DNA from: Lineus longissimus
Lineage: Eukaryota > Nemertea > Pilidiophora > Heteronemertea > Lineidae
DNA length: 64,000 nucleotides
Assembly (NCBI RefSeq): GCF_910592395.1
Contig: NC_088311.1
Location: 10,730,501 to 10,794,500 of the forward strand
Direction of reading: 5' to 3'
Shown here: positions 49,741-61,882 of the stretch, one piece after another
Layout of the letters: the number at the start of each line of letters is the position of its first letter
Numbering within the stretch: position 1 is the stretch's first letter
The notes under the pieces: generated by a model
Database searches by the model: none
Told to the model about the DNA's origin: nothing
Seen by the model: the letters and a program-made list of their open reading frames with translations, nothing else
Position numbers and translations under genes: made by a program

Positions 49741-51413
49741 CTTTCGATTGTTCGCTTGAGATGATAGTATAGCGACTGCGCAATGTATTCAATTGCCTAG
49801 GAGAGAGATCCGAGACTTTCAAGAAATATTCAGCTTCGTGATCTGAATAATATTTACAAAATTTTATAAAGTGTTCTGATAGCAGCCAGATCAAAGTAAA
49901 TCCTGAGCTGTTTATCGTGCCCTTCAAAAAGTCATTATTAAAAAAACGAATACAGGCATTTATCGATTTCTTTCTGCTGGGGATCTGTTGACCGAAGTAA
50001 AATCCTCGACACAAATTTTCGAGTTCAAAATCATGCCATAGTTTAATTCGCGTGAAAATACCAGTTTCTGCAGAAAAATCTGAGAAATAATCTTGCACAG
50101 CAAGAAGTATAATGTTCAAAGGAGACTTCACAAAAAGGTGTACCAATTCTCGAAGCTTTAATCCGGACTGAGTCGGTGAGAAAACCACCGTACCTTGAAG
50201 TAGTTTGAAAACGGCTTTTTCCGCACAGAAATTATCTCGGTGAGCTTCGGAGCAAAAACGAATTAACTTCGCATCAAGATACGCAAGACTCCGATGAAAT
50301 CCCTCGTTTCGTAACCAATACTGTGAATTTTGCAAAAAGTATATATTTACGAAGAGCCTTTTAGATACAGCTTTGGTAAAATCCTCATACCGTTTCGTAG
50401 TCCACCCGCTAGGGGTAAGACTAACACGTGCCGTTTTCTTACGGTCAAATACCTTTTTCAGGTCAATACACAGTTTCCTTTTAAGTGGCGTTGGCCGTTC
50501 GTCTGCAAACTTCATGGCCGAATACTGCACAAACGCGTTATCCACAGCACCATCGTACTTACTGCTTCGCATAAGGTTCAAGTGGTTCTCGAATTGCTTG
50601 TGGAAATGCTCCCACATGTATCCGTCCAACACGACTTGGTACAAACTTTTATGCAAGAGTAACGTTTCCAAGACGAGACACAAGAATGCACCACTAACCA
50701 TTTCATTCGGATTGTTCAAACTGAGCGATGTCAGCGATTCGGATACGTATTCCGAATATGTGTCCTGATCGCTAAATATTGCCTTCGCATACATCTCAGG
50801 CAAGATACCCTTCCCCCCCAGAGAACAGAGTCCGTCAAGAAATCCGAACGACTCATTTTCTGCGGACTTCTTCACGTCGGCCTTGTTGAAAGATTCGGCC
50901 ACGTTGTTTACAATAAATGTTACAATTCCTTGTGAAACGTCATTGCAACAGTTCTTCTCCACATGCACATCTAACGAATCGTTATGGGACATGCTCACCA
51001 AACACATGTCGAAAATGTTGTGGATCGGCGCCAACGATACTGGCTTGACTCGGTGCACTGTAACTGGCTTCGTGGATAGTTCGATAATTTCAAACAGAGT
51101 ACTGTCCGAATGAAGCTTGCCGGGTTTCGCCATTCTCCCATAAAACGGATTTGATGATGACTTTCCCGACACAGTGCTCAAAATTTGACCGATATCCAAA
51201 GACGATGATGCATTGTGTGGGCTGCTGTCGAGACTGTACAAAATACTCAACAGCGTTTCGAAACATCCACGAAACACTTTTCTAATATCCTCGTAGGCGT
51301 ATTCGTGCTGCTGCTGCTGTTGTTTCGTATCCACCACGTGCAGCTGGAGGATGGAGTCATCGCACCAGTTTATTTCAGTGTGCAGGCAATCTTCAAGTCT
51401 ACTTGTAACTAAA
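49730..51413 (-). CDS. Large novel ORF, unit I of a tandem array; C-half homologous to the exon array
   Basis: About 560 codons. There is no ATG near the start: the frame is open back to a TAA near 51437, and a good acceptor (CTCTGCATCTTCCAG) ends at 51414, so this is probably a large internal or last exon. The N-terminal 280 residues (QQQQQHEYAYEDIRKVF, FDMCLVSMSHNDSLDVH, SFGFLDGLCSLGGKG) are shared with units II and III. After KFAD (about 50505) the sequence is unique: LKRKLCIDLKKVFDRKKTA, then NIYFLQNSQYWLRNEGF. This part aligns with the domain of the exon array at 3-11 kb (LCVDLENVFGNKRL, SIYIVKDFEYWLLGPGF; about one third identical over 75 residues). Family unknown. Confidence 0.6.
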
Positions 51414-51439
51414 CTGGAAGATGCAGAGTGCAGTTACAT

Positions 51440-52240
51440 TCACGTGTCCACAATGCAGTAGTATTCTAGCACTGCTGACTGCCTGATATCTCAAATGACT
51501 GACATTGTCAGGCTTGCAGTCTTGATCCAAAACATGAGCAATGTAGGCCTAGGCCTAAGCCTCCAAAAATGGATTGGTCTCCTCTCATGTTGTTTTTCTT
51601 TCTCTAGGGTGGAATTGGCTTGGGTTAGGGTTGACTTGGGTCTCACTGGTTCCGGCTGGGGAGGGGCTCGGTAGGTCTAAATCCTGAAATGACCCCTCAG
51701 CCCCAGGAAGTGCCAGTATTACAACCATACTTGGTTGGTCTAGGGGGGGGGGGGAGTGACCCAGTGTAATATCTCCTCTGAAAAAAAACATTAAACGGTT
51801 AACTGTAAGTGAGTAGGATTTAGGGGGGGGGGTGGTCCCATGACCTTTGCTCGGTACTGTACACCGCATTGCTATGGGACCATCCATTTATTATGCACGC
51901 ACTGAGAGGGTGGTGGGGGTATAGGAATTTGGGTCCAAAATGCGTATGCGTGTACATTTGATTGTACATTTTGATAGAAAAAATGCGTATGATGAGGGGG
52001 GTCTAAAAAATCCCAACTTTTATGCGTATGTAATAAATGGATGGTCCCCTATTACAAAACAGGTGAGGAGTGGAGGAAGGTCTGAATGATTTCCACATAT
52101 TGAAGACTAACGAGAAAAACAAATTTTATAACAATCACAGCACTAACTCCATTTTATTAACATGTATAGTTAGAAATATGTATTCGAGATATAATGGGAT
52201 GAATCGACCCAAACTATTATTTGTTTTTGTAAGCCTCAAT
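51440..52240. other. Spacer of the 2.14 kb tandem repeat
   Basis: Contains G-runs (51747-51757, 51822-51830), 'taggcctaggcctaagcctcc' motifs and T-rich stretches. It is repeated at 53580-54380. No gene recognised; the G-run lengths differ between copies. Confidence 0.6.
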
Positions 52241-53557
52241 CACAATCTCGGGCAAGTTTATCTTAACGTACTCAATGTCCTCCTTGTGAGTTTTTAGAAT
52301 GGTCTTCTTCCCAACACCGCAATTGGGAATGTTTTTGTCCTTCGACGAGCGATTACATATGGCATTCAACACATGAAGTTCACTTTTTCAACGATACGAC
52401 TGTCAGTGTCGTACACGTCCACTAACATCTTCTCCACAGTTATATAGTTTTTGAGCATATCAAATGCAACCAGATTCCTATCCAAGTGCAGCAGATCATC
52501 CGATTTTTCGCATCGACTTGTAAAGTCCGTCAACAGCGTCAAGAATCGAATAAATTGGATTGTTTCCATTAGAAATCCCAGGACGCGTTTCGTTACGTAC
52601 TGTTTTTTGTTTGTTATGTGCGCGCAAACGACTTTCATGAGATCGTCTGCAAACTTCATGGCCGAATACTGCACAAACGCGTTATCCACAGCACCATCGT
52701 ACTTACTGCTTCGCATAAGGTTCAAGTGGTTCTCGAATTGCTTGTGGAAATGCTCCCACATGTATCCGTCCAACACGACTTGGTACAAACTTTTATGCAA
52801 GAGTAACGTTTCCAAGACGAGACACAAGAATGCACCACTAACCATTTCATTCGGATTGTTCAAACTGAGCGATGTCAGCGATTCGGATACGTATTCCGAA
52901 TATGTGTCCTGATCGCTAAATATTGCCTTCGCATACATCTCAGGCAAGATACCCTTCCCCCCCAGAGAACAGAGTCCGTCAAGAAATCCGAACGACTCAT
53001 TTTCTGCGGACTTCTTCACGTCGGCCTTGTTGAAAGATTCGGCCACGTTGTTTACAATAAATGTTACAATTCCTTGTGAAACGTCATTGCAACAGTTCTT
53101 CTCCACATGCACATCTAACGAATCGTTATGGGACATGCTCACCAAACACATGTCGAAAATGTTGTGGATCGGCGCCAACGATACTGGCTTGACTCGGTGC
53201 ACTGTAACTGGCTTCGTGGATAGTTCGATAATTTCAAACAGAGTACTGTCCGAATGAAGCTTGCCGGGTTTCGCCATTCTTCCATAAAACGGATTTGATG
53301 ATGACTTTCCCGACACAGTGCTCAAAATTTGACCGATATCCAAAGACGATGATGCATTGTGTGGGCTGCTGTTGAGACTGTACAAAATACTCAACAGCGT
53401 TTCGAAACATCCACGAAACACTTTTCTAATATCCTCGTAGGCGTATTCGTGCTGCTGCTGCTGTTGTTTCGTATCCACCACGTGCAGCTGGAGGATGGAG
53501 TCATCGCACCAGTTTATTTCAGTGTGCAGGCAATCTTCAAGTCTACTTGTAACTAAA
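52240..53557 (-). CDS. Novel ORF, unit II, with the alternative C-terminus
   Basis: It shares the first 280 residues with unit I, then after KFAD continues as DLMKVVCAHITNKKQYVTKR, DFTSRCEKSDDLLHLDRNLV and VYDTDSRIVEKVNFMC to a stop at 52366. An overlapping frame then keeps coding character down to 52240 (NAICNRSSKDKNIPNCGVGK, YVKINLPEIVIEAYKNK), so a single-base shift near 52370 probably cut the ancestral protein. It lacks the domain found in unit I. The splice-like acceptor at the 5' end is conserved. Confidence 0.6.
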
Positions 53558-54378
53558 CTGGAAGATGCAGAGTGCAGTTACATTCACGTGTCCACAATGC
53601 AGTAGTATTCTAGCACTGCTGACTGCCTGATATCTCAAATGACTGACATTGTCAGGCTTGCAGTCTTGATCCAAAACATGAGCAATGTAGGCCTAGGCCT
53701 AAGCCTCCAAAAATGGATTGGTCTCCTCTCATGTTGTTTTTCTTTCTCTAGGGTGGAATTGGCTTGGGTTAGGGTTGACTTGGGTCTCACTGGTTCCGGC
53801 TGGGGAGGGGCTCGGTAGGTCTAAATCCTGAAATGACCCCTCAGCCCCAGGAAGTGCCAGTATTACAACCATACTTGGTTGGTCTAGGGGGGGGGAGTGA
53901 CCCAGTGTAATATCTCCTCTGAAAAAAAACATTAAACGGTTAACTGTAAGTGAGTAGGATTTAGGGGGGGGTGGTCCCATGACCTTTGCACGGTACTGTA
54001 CACCGCATTGCTATGGGACCATCCATTTATTATGCACGCACTGAGAGGGTGGTGGGGGTATAGGAATTTGGGTCCAAAATGCGTATGCGTGTACATTTGA
54101 TTGTACATTTTGATAGAAAAAATGCGTATGATGAGGGGGGTCTAAAAAATCCCAACTTTTATGCGTATGTAATAAATGGATGGTCCCCTATTACAAAACA
54201 GGTGAGGAGTGGAGGAAGGTCTGAATGATTTCCACATATTGAAGACTAACGAGAAAAACAAATTTTATAACAATCACAGCACTAACTCCATTTTATTAAC
54301 ATGTATAGTTAGAAATATGTATTCGAGATATAATGGGATGAATCGACCCAAACTATTATTTGTTTTTGTAAGCCTCAA

Positions 54379-55696
54379 TCACATACTCGGGCAAGTTTAT
54401 CTTAACGTACTCAGTGTCCTCCTTGTGAGTTTTTAGAATGGTCTTCTTCCCAACACCGCAATTGGGAATGTTTTTGTCCTTCGACGAGCGATTACATATG
54501 GCATTCAACACATGAAGTTCACTTTTTCAACGATACGACTGTCAGTGTCGTACACGTCCACTAACATCTTCTCCACAGTTATATAGTTTTTGAGCATATC
54601 AAATGCAACCAGATTCCTATCCAAGTGCAGCAGATCATCCGATTTTTCGCATCGACTTGTAAAGTCCGTCAACAGCGTCAAGAATCGAATAAATTTGATT
54701 GTTTCCATTAGAAATCCCAGGACGCGTTTCGTTACTTACTGTTTTTTGTTTGTTATGTGCGCGCAAACGACTTTCATGAGATCGTCTGCAAACTTCATGG
54801 CCGAATACTGCACAAACGCGTTATCCACAGCACCATCGTACTTACTGCTTCGCGTAAGGTTCAAGTGGTTCTCGAATTGCTTGTGGAAATGCTCCCACAT
54901 GTATCCGTCCAACACGACTTGGTACAAACTTTTATGCAAGAGTAACGTTTCCAAGACGAGACACAAGAATGCACCACTAACCATTTCATTCAGATTGTTC
55001 AAACTGAGCGATGTCAGCGATTCGGATACGTATTCCGAATATGTGTCCTGATCGCTAAATATGGCCTTCGCATACATCTCAGGCAAGATACCCTTCCCCC
55101 CCAGAGAACAGAGTCCGTCAAGAAATCCGAACGACTCATTTTCTGCGGACTTCTTCACGTCGGCCTTGTTGAAAGATTCGGCCACGTTGTTTACAATAAA
55201 TGTTACAATTCCTTGTGAAACGTCATTGCAACAGTTCTTCTCCACATGCACATCTAACGAATCGTTATGGGACATGCTCACCAAACACATGTCGAAAATG
55301 TTGTGGATCGGCGCCAACGATACTGGCTTGACTCTGTGCACTGTAACTGGCTTCGTGGATAGTTCGATAATTTCATACAGAGTACTGTCCGAATGAAGCT
55401 TGCCGGGTTTCGCCATTCTCCCATAAAACGGATTTGATGATGACTTTCCCGACACAGTGCTCAAAATTTGACCGATATCCAAAGACGATGATGCATTGTG
55501 TGGGCTGCTGTCGAGACTGTACAAAATACTCAACAGCGTTTCGAAACATCCACGAAACACTTTTCTAATATCCTCGTAGGCGTATTCGTACTGCTGCTGC
55601 TGTTGTTTCGTATCCACCACGTGCAGCTGGAGGATGGAGTCATCGCACCAGTTTATTTCAGTGTGCAGGCAATCTTCAAGTCTACTTGTAACTAAA
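54379..55696 (-). pseudogene. Novel ORF, unit III, with an extra stop
   Basis: Almost identical to unit II. The codon TAC of unit II (in KKQYVTKR) is TAA here (at about 54736-54738), so the frame stops 280 residues in. The remainder, including the second frame down to 54379, is still present. The change also creates a GTAAGT, which would work as a splice donor, so the stop need not be fatal. Confidence 0.6.
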
Positions 55697-55814
55697 CTGG
55701 AAGATGCAGAGTGCAGTTACATTCACGTGTCCACTGCAGTAGTATTCTAGCACTGCTGACTGCCTGATATCTCAAATGACTGACATTGTCAGGCTTGCAG
55801 TCTTGATCCAAAAC

Positions 55815-56135
55815 ATGAGAGAGGATGCTCCCCTGTCGTATACCTCTCGTTATCATAAAGTTATCGCTAAGCGTACCTTTCCACTTGACTTGTGCCTTTA
55901 GGTGCGCGTACCACTCATACAGTAAAAGCCACTTTTCGAACCCAATACGAGGTAAAAGCTTAAAAAAGAGCTGTCGTGCCATACCCGGTCAAAACATTTG
56001 GACGTGTCAAGACTGCACATATACACTGGACTACTCTTGGAGTTAAAATAAGAAATTGTATCGTTGGCGAAGGAGCAGGCTTGGTCGATCTTAAGGCCTT
56101 CTCTAAAGCCAAATTGGGTGTTACCCTTTAAGGGG
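55815..56135 (-). pseudogene. LINE reverse transcriptase fragment
   Basis: On minus, two frames together carry NTQFGFREGLKIDQACSF, LDTSKCFDRVWHD (RT motif A, with the catalytic Asp in LDTSKCFD) and ITRGIRQGSILS (the next RT motif). This is the order and style of CR1/Jockey-type LINEs. A frameshift lies near 55985, and both ends are lost. It abuts the third unit of the tandem array. Confidence 0.8.
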
Positions 56136-56342
56136 AGACCCTGCCAAAGGTATTATTTTCAGTAGTATTCATTGTAGGAATTTCAATTTTTGTATATGAA
56201 TAGGGTTTGGTGAAATACGAAAAACGACATTTTTTTGGGGGGTGGCGCCACCTGGTGGTGGACAGGAGTGCCTCCGGTGGTCAAAGCTCTTGCCCAGGAC
56301 AGCACTTCAGTGGTTTGCATGTTTTGAATTAAACTTGGCAGA

Positions 56343-57301
56343 TTATTGAAGGAGACATAACTCCACAAATGTACAGAAAGAAAACTGCAAATAAATAAAG
56401 TGCTTCCATTCTATAATGATTTTTCCAGGGAAATCATTTCCATACACATTTAGTCTCTCAACATGAGGGTAGGTGCTTGAATCACCATCTGATAACATTT
56501 GGATGTAACGGAATGAATGTTTCGCTATGGATCGTTGCCACAGAATTTCATCAGCTTTTGGTTCCATACCGTTACTGGAACCAGTATAGTTTTTTAAGCA
56601 GTCCTCGTGTTTGTCATGCCAATTCCTGAATTCTACTGTATCTGCACCGAAACGATTTTCTGCAAGGGCACAGGAATGACAGTATTTTGATAACACTTCA
56701 TAGTCAATAACTAATCCTGTTATCACCTCAACAACAGCTCCAAGTCCAATCAAACTTGAGTGGCCCCCTCGGCCGCGAGTCAACCAGGACCCATCAAAGC
56801 TGACCATCAGGTCAATGACATCATCCTTGCCAATATCACTGTTCAGTTCTGGATGCACCTTGCGTACAACATATGCTGCATGTTGGAGGACAGTCTCGTC
56901 AACATCCTGTAATGACGTGATGAAACCTTTCTGGTTAGACTCGTAGCTCTCCTTACTGAGACATGGCATACCAGTCATTTTACAGAGTCTCAATAACCCA
57001 TTTCTGCCAATGCCGACGTCGACTGCTGCAGCCACCATCCGGCGATTTATCTGGAAAGCAGTTTTTCTGCCCTGTTCTCCAGCCGCAGGTACATTCTGGG
57101 CTAACCGACGAGATGAATATGTGGATCTGAACTTTCTCCACAAGCTCCACAAGAAGTTTCAAGTTTCGTCGTCATACCATCAAACCTTCCTCTCTCGACA
57201 GGCATAACATAGAGCTCCACCGCATTGCATGCAGTACACTTCAGGCCCTTCACCAAATCAGACAAAAGGGAGACCTGTACCGGCAAAAACACATCAAACA
57301 A
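56343..57301 (-). pseudogene. Kolobok-type transposase fragment
   Basis: The frame carries VSFDGSWLTRGRGGHSSLIG, SKYCHSCALAENRF, NYTGSSNGMEPKADEIL and MLSDGDSSTYPHVERLNVYG, matching the core of the protein at 39-41 kb in order. It stops before the Glu block (ends IEWKHFIYLQ), so the third catalytic residue is missing. An upstream frame (57301-57101) has the Cys-rich part (LKCTACNAVELYV, CGACGES) shifted relative to the core. Truncated at both ends. Confidence 0.8.
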
Positions 57302-58620
57302 AAAATCAGGTGGATCTTCAGTTTCACTATCACTAGAGTCTATTAAACATACGATAAAAGTTCAGTTTCTTTCTGGTAGCCGATTCATTTACACTGTCAC
57401 TGCCTGTATCCTCACTGTTTCCTTTAGAACCACTGGAGCTAGGCCCAGCTACTGCACTCTGACTCTCATTATCACTCTCAGTCCCAGTATCACCACAATA
57501 CCTACGCCTAGGACTACCACTACCACTATCATCACCATCATCATGGTCACCATGTACAGTCCTTCAAAAAAGTAAATGGACACACAAAAATCAAATTTTC
57601 TTGAAAACGGCTGGTGATAAATCGATGCGGTTTGCTGCATTTGATAGGGCATTTAGTTGTGCATCATGATATCTACCACTTGGAAATTTGCTATTTTACC
57701 TATAAGTCAATTTTTTCGATTTATGAAAGGTCCCAAAATCAACTTTTTTATCACGCATTTTTTGGGGGCAAACTTTATATTGACTGGAAGCTTCTGTTGA
57801 GTTATGAGTGAATATCTAAGAAATTCCACAGTTTTCACTTGAATCTGCAACTTATTAACCCATTTGTGCAAAAGGGTTTTGTTACCCGGTCTTCTACTGC
57901 GGAGATGCCCCCTTGATATTATTCACCTGGCCCAGACAACCGGAATCATGTCACCATTTCAATGGCCTTGTTTAATATGCCTATGAATAGCTCTCCCAGG
58001 CCTGGATTTGGCAGCTGGACAATGTGTTCACCAATATTACTTTACCCTCGCGTTTACAATACATCAATGTTAACAACATTTCCACCCCCATTCAAAACCT
58101 CAGCCAATAAGGAATTAACACTCGGGCTGCATGTTGAAACTGACATAATTGGCTATGGTCGACTTCTCGCTTTGCCACAGAATTAATGTAGTCAACGACT
58201 TCCTCATTCTGATCGGCATGGTGCAGATAACGTCATAAAATGGGCGTCACACAGGCGCAGATCCAGGTTTTTTCGAAAAGGTGGGTGTGGACATCAGGGC
58301 AAAGCCAGGGGCGCACGCAACCCCCCCCCCCCCCGCCCTTATTTTTCAGCAACCCGACATTTTCCCGAAACGACCCAGCAACTTCATTGGTGACAGCACA
58401 ATTTCAGTCCACGATGGGAAATCGCGTCGTAAAGGCATCTAGATTTCAAAATTTTGGAAATCTCCTGGGGCTTCGCACCTTCGGTGCTCGCAGGTTCGAG
58501 CTTCGCCCTAAATGTCCGCCCACCCTTTTCAAAAATCCTACATCCGCCCTTAAGGATGTGGTGTCCTTAAATACCATGACATTTAAAGATGCCACACTTT
58601 TGTGCTTATCATGGAAATAA
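57302..58620. other. No gene recognised; low-complexity DNA
   Basis: Contains CA/TC-rich repeats (57480-57545), a T-rich stretch and a C-run (58320-58334). A possible remnant of the acidic N-terminal part of the Kolobok transposase is seen on minus in 57340-57480 (Ser/Glu rich), but no frame is supported. Confidence 0.4.
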
Positions 58621-58752
58621 ATAAAAATAGTTTGATATTATTTCAAGAAAACTTTATTATCAAAAAAAGTAAGAACATGCAGTGCAGTGTAGCAAGATGC
58701 CTGTATCTCAATCTGAGTGATCAGAACCGTCACATGCATCTAACAGTCAGTT

Positions 58753-59826
58753 TCAGTACTTTATCCAGTGACCCCGTCTCTGGATACATTCTTCCATCCT
58801 TCTTGGCATGGAATCAACAAGGTTGTTCCAGTATTCACCATCTTCACGTAATGTATCCCATGCAGCCTGGATTTCATCCCACATTTCGTCAGCATCATTG
58901 ACATTTGCGAATTCGACATCTTGTTGTGATCGAGACCATGCGTTCTCTATGGGATTAAGATCAGCACCTTTCGGTGGCCAATCCATTACCCCAAAATCCT
59001 GATCTTGCAGCCATCCTTGGACGCGCCTTGCTGTATGGATAGGTGACCTGTGAAAAAAAATATTGGATGAATGTTGATCTTGGCCTATTGGTGGGTGTGG
59101 GTTTCGGACCCGTACTGTATCGTATCAAAATGCAGAGGGTAAAATTGGGGCGACATTAATTTGGTGACCTTAGCACAGCAAAATGAATTAAATCGGGCAA
59201 GGGGTTATGTTCAAAATGTCAACGGACGTCACCGGACGCCAACGCACCGACGATAACATAAAGCCCCCTCCACCTTTTGTGTGGGTGGGGGCATAAGAAG
59301 TTACCAAAGAATACCACTCTAATGTGTAGAGCACATCCGATTTATAACTTCACTGCACGGGTAAAATGAAGGGTGGATTTGACCGTCTTTTGGTGATGCG
59401 AAATTGTCCCTTCGTTTATCGCTCAGTGAATGAGGAGATTACTAAGTAAACCAACCTGTCTTGCTGAAATGTGAACATATCATGAGTAAGGCGAATATCG
59501 GGAACTGCTTGCTCCTGTAGTATTCTTAAATATTGATCCTGGTTTAGTCTCCCCTGTATCCTATAAACACGTCCTGAACCCATATTGTCCATCCATCCAA
59601 ACACTGAAACAGAAAATCGGCCACTCCTGCGCTTCGTTTTGATGTATTGCTCATCAAATCTTGTTCCAATAGGCCTCCTTACCCAAACCTGCCCATTCTC
59701 ATCAAGCTGATAGGTCTTTTTGTCACTGAAGATTACCTCTCGCCATTGTTCCTCAGTCCAGTCTTGATGTTCCTTAAAGTGAAAGAAGTGACAATTAACA
59801 TTTGCACCCACAGGTAGTGTCACCAA
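58753..59826 (-). pseudogene. Tc1-type transposase with an intron in the catalytic core, 5' truncated
   Basis: The upstream frame (59826-59456) includes WTEEQWREVIFSDKKTYQLD (first Asp) and ends FTFQQD at CAAGACAG/GTTGGT. The downstream frame (59047-58753) starts after a TTTTCACAG acceptor with SPIHTARRVQGWL and continues GVMDWPPKGADLNPIENAWS (Glu of DD34E). The intron 59048-59455 (408 bases) joins them in the correct phase (R completed across it). The N-terminal DNA-binding region is missing. Tc1 elements usually have no intron, so this is either an intron gained or an inserted element that mimics splice sites. Confidence 0.75.
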
Positions 59827-59934
59827 TGCAGACTCGGTTTTGTATGGCGGGTTATATTTTTATTTTGGAAGGTTTTTTGTTTATTTGTGAAGCACAGTTG
59901 CCTGTATGTAACCCGTAAAACACAAAAAAAACCT

Positions 59935-60141
59935 GCAAAAACGAAGAAGTTAAAAAAGAAAGAGGTTTTTGAAACGAAGACGTTAGATGGCACTCTGCAG
60001 TTCGTTGTTCGGTTGGACTCGAGTTTTTATCAACCTGCAACTTGATGAAATCCGAGTCTAACGGGGTCCAACCCAACGAACTAGAGCGCCATCCAGCGTC
60101 TTCATTTCACAACCTCTTCCTTTTTAACGTCTTCTTTTTGC
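59935..60141. mobile_element. Fold-back element with about 100-bp arms
   Basis: The left arm (gcaaaaacgaagaagttaaa, ... gacgttagatggcactct) and the right arm (agagcgccatccagcgtctt, ... acgtcttctttttgc) are inverse copies with about 85 percent identity. The central loop is short. The DNA would form a near-complete hairpin. No coding capacity. Confidence 0.75.
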
Positions 60142-60180
60142 CGATCTCCTCTTTTTAGCTCAGCTGACTAAGTCAAAGGA

Positions 60181-61882
60181 CTAAGCAAAACGACTGCGGG
60201 CAACATAGGGAACCTTGGGACGTCGCTCCTTTGGCACATCCTGATATTGCAACCTGTGTTGTTCTGATACTTTCTTACTGCAGACTTTGCACACTGCATT
60301 ATTTTCTGTAACCATTGGGAAATGAACCCCAACATTAGAAAGTCGCGGAACATCAACTGATCTGGGGCAACCAACATTCTTTTCTGCACGTGCCCCTCCA
60401 ATCAATTCTGTGACAAGTTTGACCCTAAATTCAAGGGGACCCTTGGATCTCAGTCCCCCATCACCTTGTAATGCCTTACCTTTGAGTACATAAGTATTAT
60501 GGAGAGCTACTTCAACAAGGTAAAAAAAAATACGGCGGTACCACCTACAAGAGCGTCTCCCCAAATTGTAGTACTTGCGCTGCCTGTCATTGAAGTCCAC
60601 CCCACCCATACCAATGTTATAGTCGTGAAGGAGAGGGGGGCATGGCACTTCTGCACCTCTGTTGCCCTGTCCACCACGTCTCCTTACAACACGTTGTGCT
60701 TGAGGGGTGTCAGGAGCATGTTCTGGTTTATGAGTAGTTGATAAAAAGTAAACAGCCTTGTTGTCGAGCCAAGACTGTGCAAAAATTGGCCCAGACATTC
60801 TCCATACTGATGCCTACGTGGGTTATCAATACGAATATCCCTTGGAAATCCACGTCTTCCAGCCCTCAATGTCCCACAGGCATAAATCTGACGATCATAG
60901 AGAGACTGGAAAAGAGCTGGGCTTGTATAAAAATTGTCCACATAAAGATGGTAACCTTTGTTTTCATATGGACGAATAAGATCGTTTACCACACGAGCTG
61001 ATAGCCCTTGTTCCCCGACCTCGGCATCTCTGTCTCTGCCCGTATAAACCTGAAGACGACAGACATAGCCGGTGTCAGACTCTGCCATCACCCATGTTTT
61101 TATTCCAAAACTTTGTAGCAATAAACTGTCTAAACCCTATCCTGCCTTTTGAAGGGGATCATTGATTCATCAATTGACACTTGCTGAGCAACAACATAAA
61201 CAGTTTCAAACCTTGGAAGTAATGAGTCCAAAAAAGGTCTAATTTTATACAGTTTATCACGATTGGGATCGTCGTTATTAGGTGCTTGTGTCTCATTGCA
61301 AAAATGAAGGTACCTCCATATCTGGCAAAAACGATCTCTTGGCATAATCTTATTGAAAGAGGGAATGTCAAAAACCCAATTCTTTTGCTGCCAATACATT
61401 TCAACACGAGGCATTTTTATTATCCCCATTGCCACAATAAGACCAATGAAAGTTTTCATATCTTGGATCGTCACATCTTTCCATTTCATCCTGTGCCTGT
61501 TGGGTTCAGCAGCTCGTTAAGTTGTTGCATTCAAATTTGTCATGTCAACAAGTAACCTCCAAACATCGTCAGTAAAATATTCTTGAAAAAATTCAAGCTC
61601 CGTTGCATTGGCATTGTACCTTTTCTGGGGACCTGTTCTTTCAGCAAAGTCTCTGTACTGACGATCATTTATAACTTGGCGCCAAACAAAACCGTCCGGT
61701 ACACCCTGAACTCGAACTGGACTCGTAGATCTGTCCCTAACACGGGCCTGGCCTCTGCCACGACCCCGGCCACGACCCCTGCCACGCCCACCACGCACAC
61801 GTGGCCTAGCTCTACCTAAACCTCTCCCCCTCTCCCTAGGCCTTAGGGGCATTTCACATGTGCCAAGGTCAAGGTCATACAT
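60181..61882 (-). pseudogene. piggyBac transposase 2, broken by stops and shifts
   Basis: The N-terminus is Arg/Gly rich (RGGRGRGRGRGRGRG). The core includes MKTFIGLIVAMGIIKMPR, VYVVAQQVSIDESMIPFK (first catalytic Asp region), GIKTWVMAESDTGYVCRL, YHLYVDNFYTSPALFQSL and NIGMGGVDFNDRQRKYY, then a Cys pair (NNAVCKVCSKKVSEQHR). Lesions: an in-frame TAA at about 61518 just before the RHRMKW part, a shift after the SIDESMIPFKRQ segment (about 61130), and one near 60790. It is a different subfamily from the copy at 16-25 kb. No terminal repeats were found. Confidence 0.85.

Larger units (their letters stand above)
50505..55815 (-). repeat. Tandem segmental array, unit 2.14 kb, three copies
   Basis: The starts of the N-terminal coding part lie at 51337, 53481 and 55620 in the same context, i.e. 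2144 and 2139 bases apart, and coding and spacer DNA are almost identical. Unit I departs at 50505, where its C-terminal part is different; unit III ends at about 55815, where a LINE fragment begins. Differences are mainly single bases and G-run lengths, so the duplications are recent. Confidence 0.9.

Noticed and set aside
25105-55620. A malacoherpesvirus-type genome, suggested by many RING genes
   Set aside because: The polymerase is protein-primed, not herpes-type, and no herpes capsid or terminase gene is visible.
61583-61819. Open frame on plus with Thr/Pro/Ala repeats
   Set aside because: Shadow of the Arg/Gly-rich N-terminus of the second piggyBac transposase.
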